This document shows positions 6,466 to 8,213 of a DNA stretch of 8,213 nt, one piece after another. The position numbers were made by a program, and so were the translations under genes. The DNA comes from Opitutia bacterium UBA7350 (GTDB lineage: Bacteria > Verrucomicrobiota > Verrucomicrobiia > Opitutales > Coraliomargaritaceae). Under the pieces are notes generated by a model. It was not told where the DNA came from, did not search any database, and saw only the letters and a list, made by a program, of their open reading frames with translations. The DNA lies in the NCBI GenBank assembly GCA_002470925.1, contig DKOX01000026.1, forward strand, positions 1 to 8,213. The letters run 5' to 3'. Numbering within the stretch: the stretch's first letter is position 1; every line of letters starts with the position of its first letter.

Positions 6466-7290
6466 TTAGATTTTGAGACGGGTCCACGCTGCGCCGGGGA
6501 TGTCCTCGGGCCGCGCGGTGGCAGGGTAGCCTTCTTCAAGGAGTGATTCAAACCATTGTAGGAGAGAGGGCGAGTCCTCTTTGCGGCAGAGGCTCCCGAG
6601 TTGTTTGCGGCGTTGTGTAAAGATCCGGCGGATGCATTCACGGGTCACTTGGTCAAAGCGGGCCGCATCTTTTTTGCGGTCGAGGCGCAGCAGGAGGGAA
6701 TCGACTTTCGGGGCAGGGTGGAAACAGGCCCCCGAAACAAGGTGTCGACCTTCCACTGAATACGCTGCTTGTAGAAAAATCGAGATTGCGCCGAAATTCT
6801 TGGTGCCATGCGCGGCAGTGTAGCGGTCGCCTGCTTCCTTTTGAAGCATGAGCACCATCCGTTCCGGTAGGGGACCGGCGAGGAGGGCATCCATCCAGGG
6901 GGTCGAGACCGCGTAGGGTAGATTGGCGACGACCTGATAGCCCGCTACCGCTTCGGCCTCGGGCAATTGCGCGGTGGGGAAGTCGAGGCAATCGCCGTGG
7001 GTGAGGTGGAGCTTTGGTTGATGGGGGACGAGTTCGCGGTTCAGGTAATCCGCGAGGGTCGGGTCGCGCTCGACTGCCCAGACGGGCTGCCCGTTTTCGA
7101 GGAGGGCGCGGGTGAGGGTGCCGAGGCCCGGACCGATTTCCACTACCGCCTGTCCGGGCTTCAACTCCGCGAGTTCAAGCGATTTGCGCACGATGTTGCC
7201 ATCGATCAGGAAATTTTGCCCCAGTTTTTTATTGGGAAGGTGCGCGAGGGTTTCGAGCAGTTGTCGGGTCTGGCTGGGATTGAGTGGCAC
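6466..7290 (-). CDS. rsmA: 16S rRNA (adenine(1518)-N6/adenine(1519)-N6)-dimethyltransferase
   Basis: RsmA (KsgA) uses S-adenosylmethionine to dimethylate two adjacent adenines in the 3' terminal helix of 16S rRNA late in 30S assembly. The 274-residue length is typical. The N-terminal KKLGQNFLID (21-30) is diagnostic. The SAM-binding motif I is VVEIGPGLGTLT (49-60), the acidic end of the second strand is AVERD (72-76), and the catalytic motif IV is NLPY (123-126). KEAGDRYTA (151-159) and FHPAPKVDS (190-198) are standard for the family, and FTQRRKQL (224-231) marks the helical C-terminal domain. The start is a GTG at 7290; no in-frame ATG lies near it, and the protein begins just before the conserved KKLGQNF block, so GTG is likely right although no Shine-Dalgarno is evident. 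It is 16 nt downstream of trpC and 21 nt upstream of the symporter gene, presumably in the same operon. Confidence 0.97.
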   Translation of the reverse strand: MPLNPSQTRQLLETLAHLPNKKLGQNFLIDGNIVRKSLELAELKPGQAVVEIGPGLGTLTRALLENGQPVWAVERDPTLADYLNRELVPHQPKLHLTHGDCLDFPTAQLPEAEAVAGYQVVANLPYAVSTPWMDALLAGPLPERMVLMLQKEAGDRYTAAHGTKNFGAISIFLQAAYSVEGRHLVSGACFHPAPKVDSLLLRLDRKKDAARFDQVTRECIRRIFTQRRKQLGSLCRKEDSPSLLQWFESLLEEGYPATARPEDIPGAAWTRLKI

Positions 7291-7306
7291 GCGGCGTTTG
7301 AGGGGA

Positions 7307-8104
7307 TCAGGCCTCGTGGAAGGCTTGCATTAAAGCATCACAGTCCTCGGCGTTCATGAGCGCTTCGCCCACCAGAATGGCGTCGGCCCCGCAATCCCGC
7401 GCGCGTTCGGCGTCTTCCGGAGTAAAGATGCCGCTCTCGCTGACGCGGACGATGCCCTTGGGGATTTGCGGTATCAGGGATTCCGATACGGCAAGGTCGG
7501 TTTTGAATCGCTTGAGGTCGCGGTTATTGACGCCGACGATCTTGGGTTCGAATTGGAGGGCGCGTTCCAGTTCGTGGGCCTCGTGGATTTCGTAGAGGGC
7601 GTCGAGTCCCGCGAGTCGGGCGGCGTGGTCGAGGGCGCGGATTTCGTCATCACTGAGGGCACGCACGATGATAAGAATACAACGCGCCCCGGCTTCCGCG
7701 GCTTCCACTACCTGAACGGGATGCACCATAAAGTCTTTGCGGAGGCAGGGGGTCTTGCGATTGTGGACCTCGAGGAATTCAACAACATCCCAGAGATCCT
7801 GCATCTTGCCGCCAAAATAATCGTAGTCCGTCAGGATGGAAAGGCAATCGGCCTCGGCATTGACGTATTGGCGCGCCTGCTCGACGGCGTTGAGCGCGGG
7901 GTCGGCGATCTCACCGGCGGAGGGGGACTTACGTTTGATTTCCGCGATAACAGAGAGGCGGTCCGGGCGCGCGAGGGCCTCGCGAAAGGAAGCCCCGGCA
8001 TCCATATTCTGCGCCAAGCGTTCCAGTTCAGAATCACGCACCGGCCGGATGGAAGCCTTGAGAGCTTCCCGTTTGGCGGCCATGATCTCGGCGAGTTTAT
8101 CCAT
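7307..8104 (-). CDS. trpC: Indole-3-glycerol-phosphate synthase
   Basis: TrpC closes the ring of carboxyphenylaminodeoxyribulose phosphate with loss of CO2 and water to give indole-3-glycerol phosphate, the fourth step of tryptophan synthesis. The 265-residue single-domain TIM barrel is the expected size, with no fused TrpF. Strand motifs appear in order: IAEIKRKSPS (53-62, with Glu55 and catalytic Lys57), LTDYDYFGG (91-99), LRKDF (121-125, catalytic Lys123), YEIH (171-174, catalytic-type Glu172), VNNRDL (192-197, Asn194), VSESGI (221-226) and the phosphate-binding AILVGEAL (242-249). The ATG at 8104 overlaps the end of the preceding gene by 8 nt and lacks a Shine-Dalgarno, suggesting coupled translation. 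No other trp gene is recognisable in the window; the gene upstream is cut and was not identified. Any regulation by attenuation would lie outside the window. Confidence 0.97.
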   Translation of the reverse strand: MDKLAEIMAAKREALKASIRPVRDSELERLAQNMDAGASFREALARPDRLSVIAEIKRKSPSAGEIADPALNAVEQARQYVNAEADCLSILTDYDYFGGKMQDLWDVVEFLEVHNRKTPCLRKDFMVHPVQVVEAAEAGARCILIIVRALSDDEIRALDHAARLAGLDALYEIHEAHELERALQFEPKIVGVNNRDLKRFKTDLAVSESLIPQIPKGIVRVSESGIFTPEDAERARDCGADAILVGEALMNAEDCDALMQAFHEA

Positions 8105-8213
8105 TGGAACTGTCGCGACGGGCTTCGACCCAATCGATTATTTTATCGGGTTCGTCCTCGTAGGCCCAAGCGACGCGCAAGAACTCGGCGGGGTGGATAT
8201 TGTGAGCCTTACT
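8097..8213 (-). CDS. Unidentified protein, C-terminal 38 codons (5' part outside window)
   Basis: Reading inward from the right edge on the - strand, a frame stays open for 38 codons and stops at TAA (8099-8097), inside the first codons of trpC. The visible peptide contains HPAEFLRVAWAYED and ends DWVEARRDSSNG. It is charged, soluble-looking and probably helical. I do not recognise the family, and it does not look like the end of TrpD, TrpG or TrpF. That it is a real gene end is inferred from the operon-like 8-nt overlap with trpC and from ordinary codon choice, not from homology. Confidence 0.5.
   Translation of the reverse strand, partial: SKAHNIHPAEFLRVAWAYEDEPDKIIDWVEARRDSSNG

Overview
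The window looks like chromosomal DNA from a moderately GC-rich Gram-negative-type bacterium. The combination of a plant-DEG9-like secreted protease, a short (unimodular) QueF and compact operons with weak Shine-Dalgarno signals suggests the PVC group, perhaps Verrucomicrobiota (Opitutae-like). That placement is inference from gene style only. I see no mobile element, CRISPR array, tRNA or rRNA.

Layout. On the + strand, the left edge carries the 3' two thirds of ftsH (membrane AAA+ zinc protease), followed 35 nt later by queF (preQ0 reductase of queuosine synthesis). Everything else is on the - strand, read from right to left: the last 38 codons of an unrecognised gene, trpC (indole-3-glycerol-phosphate synthase), rsmA/ksgA (16S rRNA dimethyladenosine transferase), a DAACS-family acidic amino acid/cation symporter, a 106-nt spacer, a RidA-family protein, a DEG9/HtrA-like secreted serine protease, and a second DEG9-like protein that is a diverged tandem paralogue of the first. 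The two blocks converge: the stop codons of queF and of the last - strand gene are 3 nt apart. The - strand genes overlap or nearly abut (8-nt overlap, 16 nt, 21 nt, 106 nt, 4-nt overlap, 8-nt overlap), so they probably form one or two transcription units.

Main point of interest. The second DEG9-like protein (1599-3065, - strand) keeps the signal peptide, the trypsin-like scaffold landmarks and the PDZ-like C-terminal half. However, all three positions of the catalytic triad are replaced (His to Asp, Asp to Asn, Ser to Gly/Ala), while the adjacent paralogue (3058-4548) has an intact His-Asp-Ser triad. The two reading frames overlap by 8 nt, which suggests coupled translation. This looks like a protease/pseudoprotease pair of the cell envelope, possibly a hetero-oligomer or a regulator with its enzyme. 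I cannot say from sequence alone whether it has been described. The remaining genes are ordinary housekeeping or metabolic functions.
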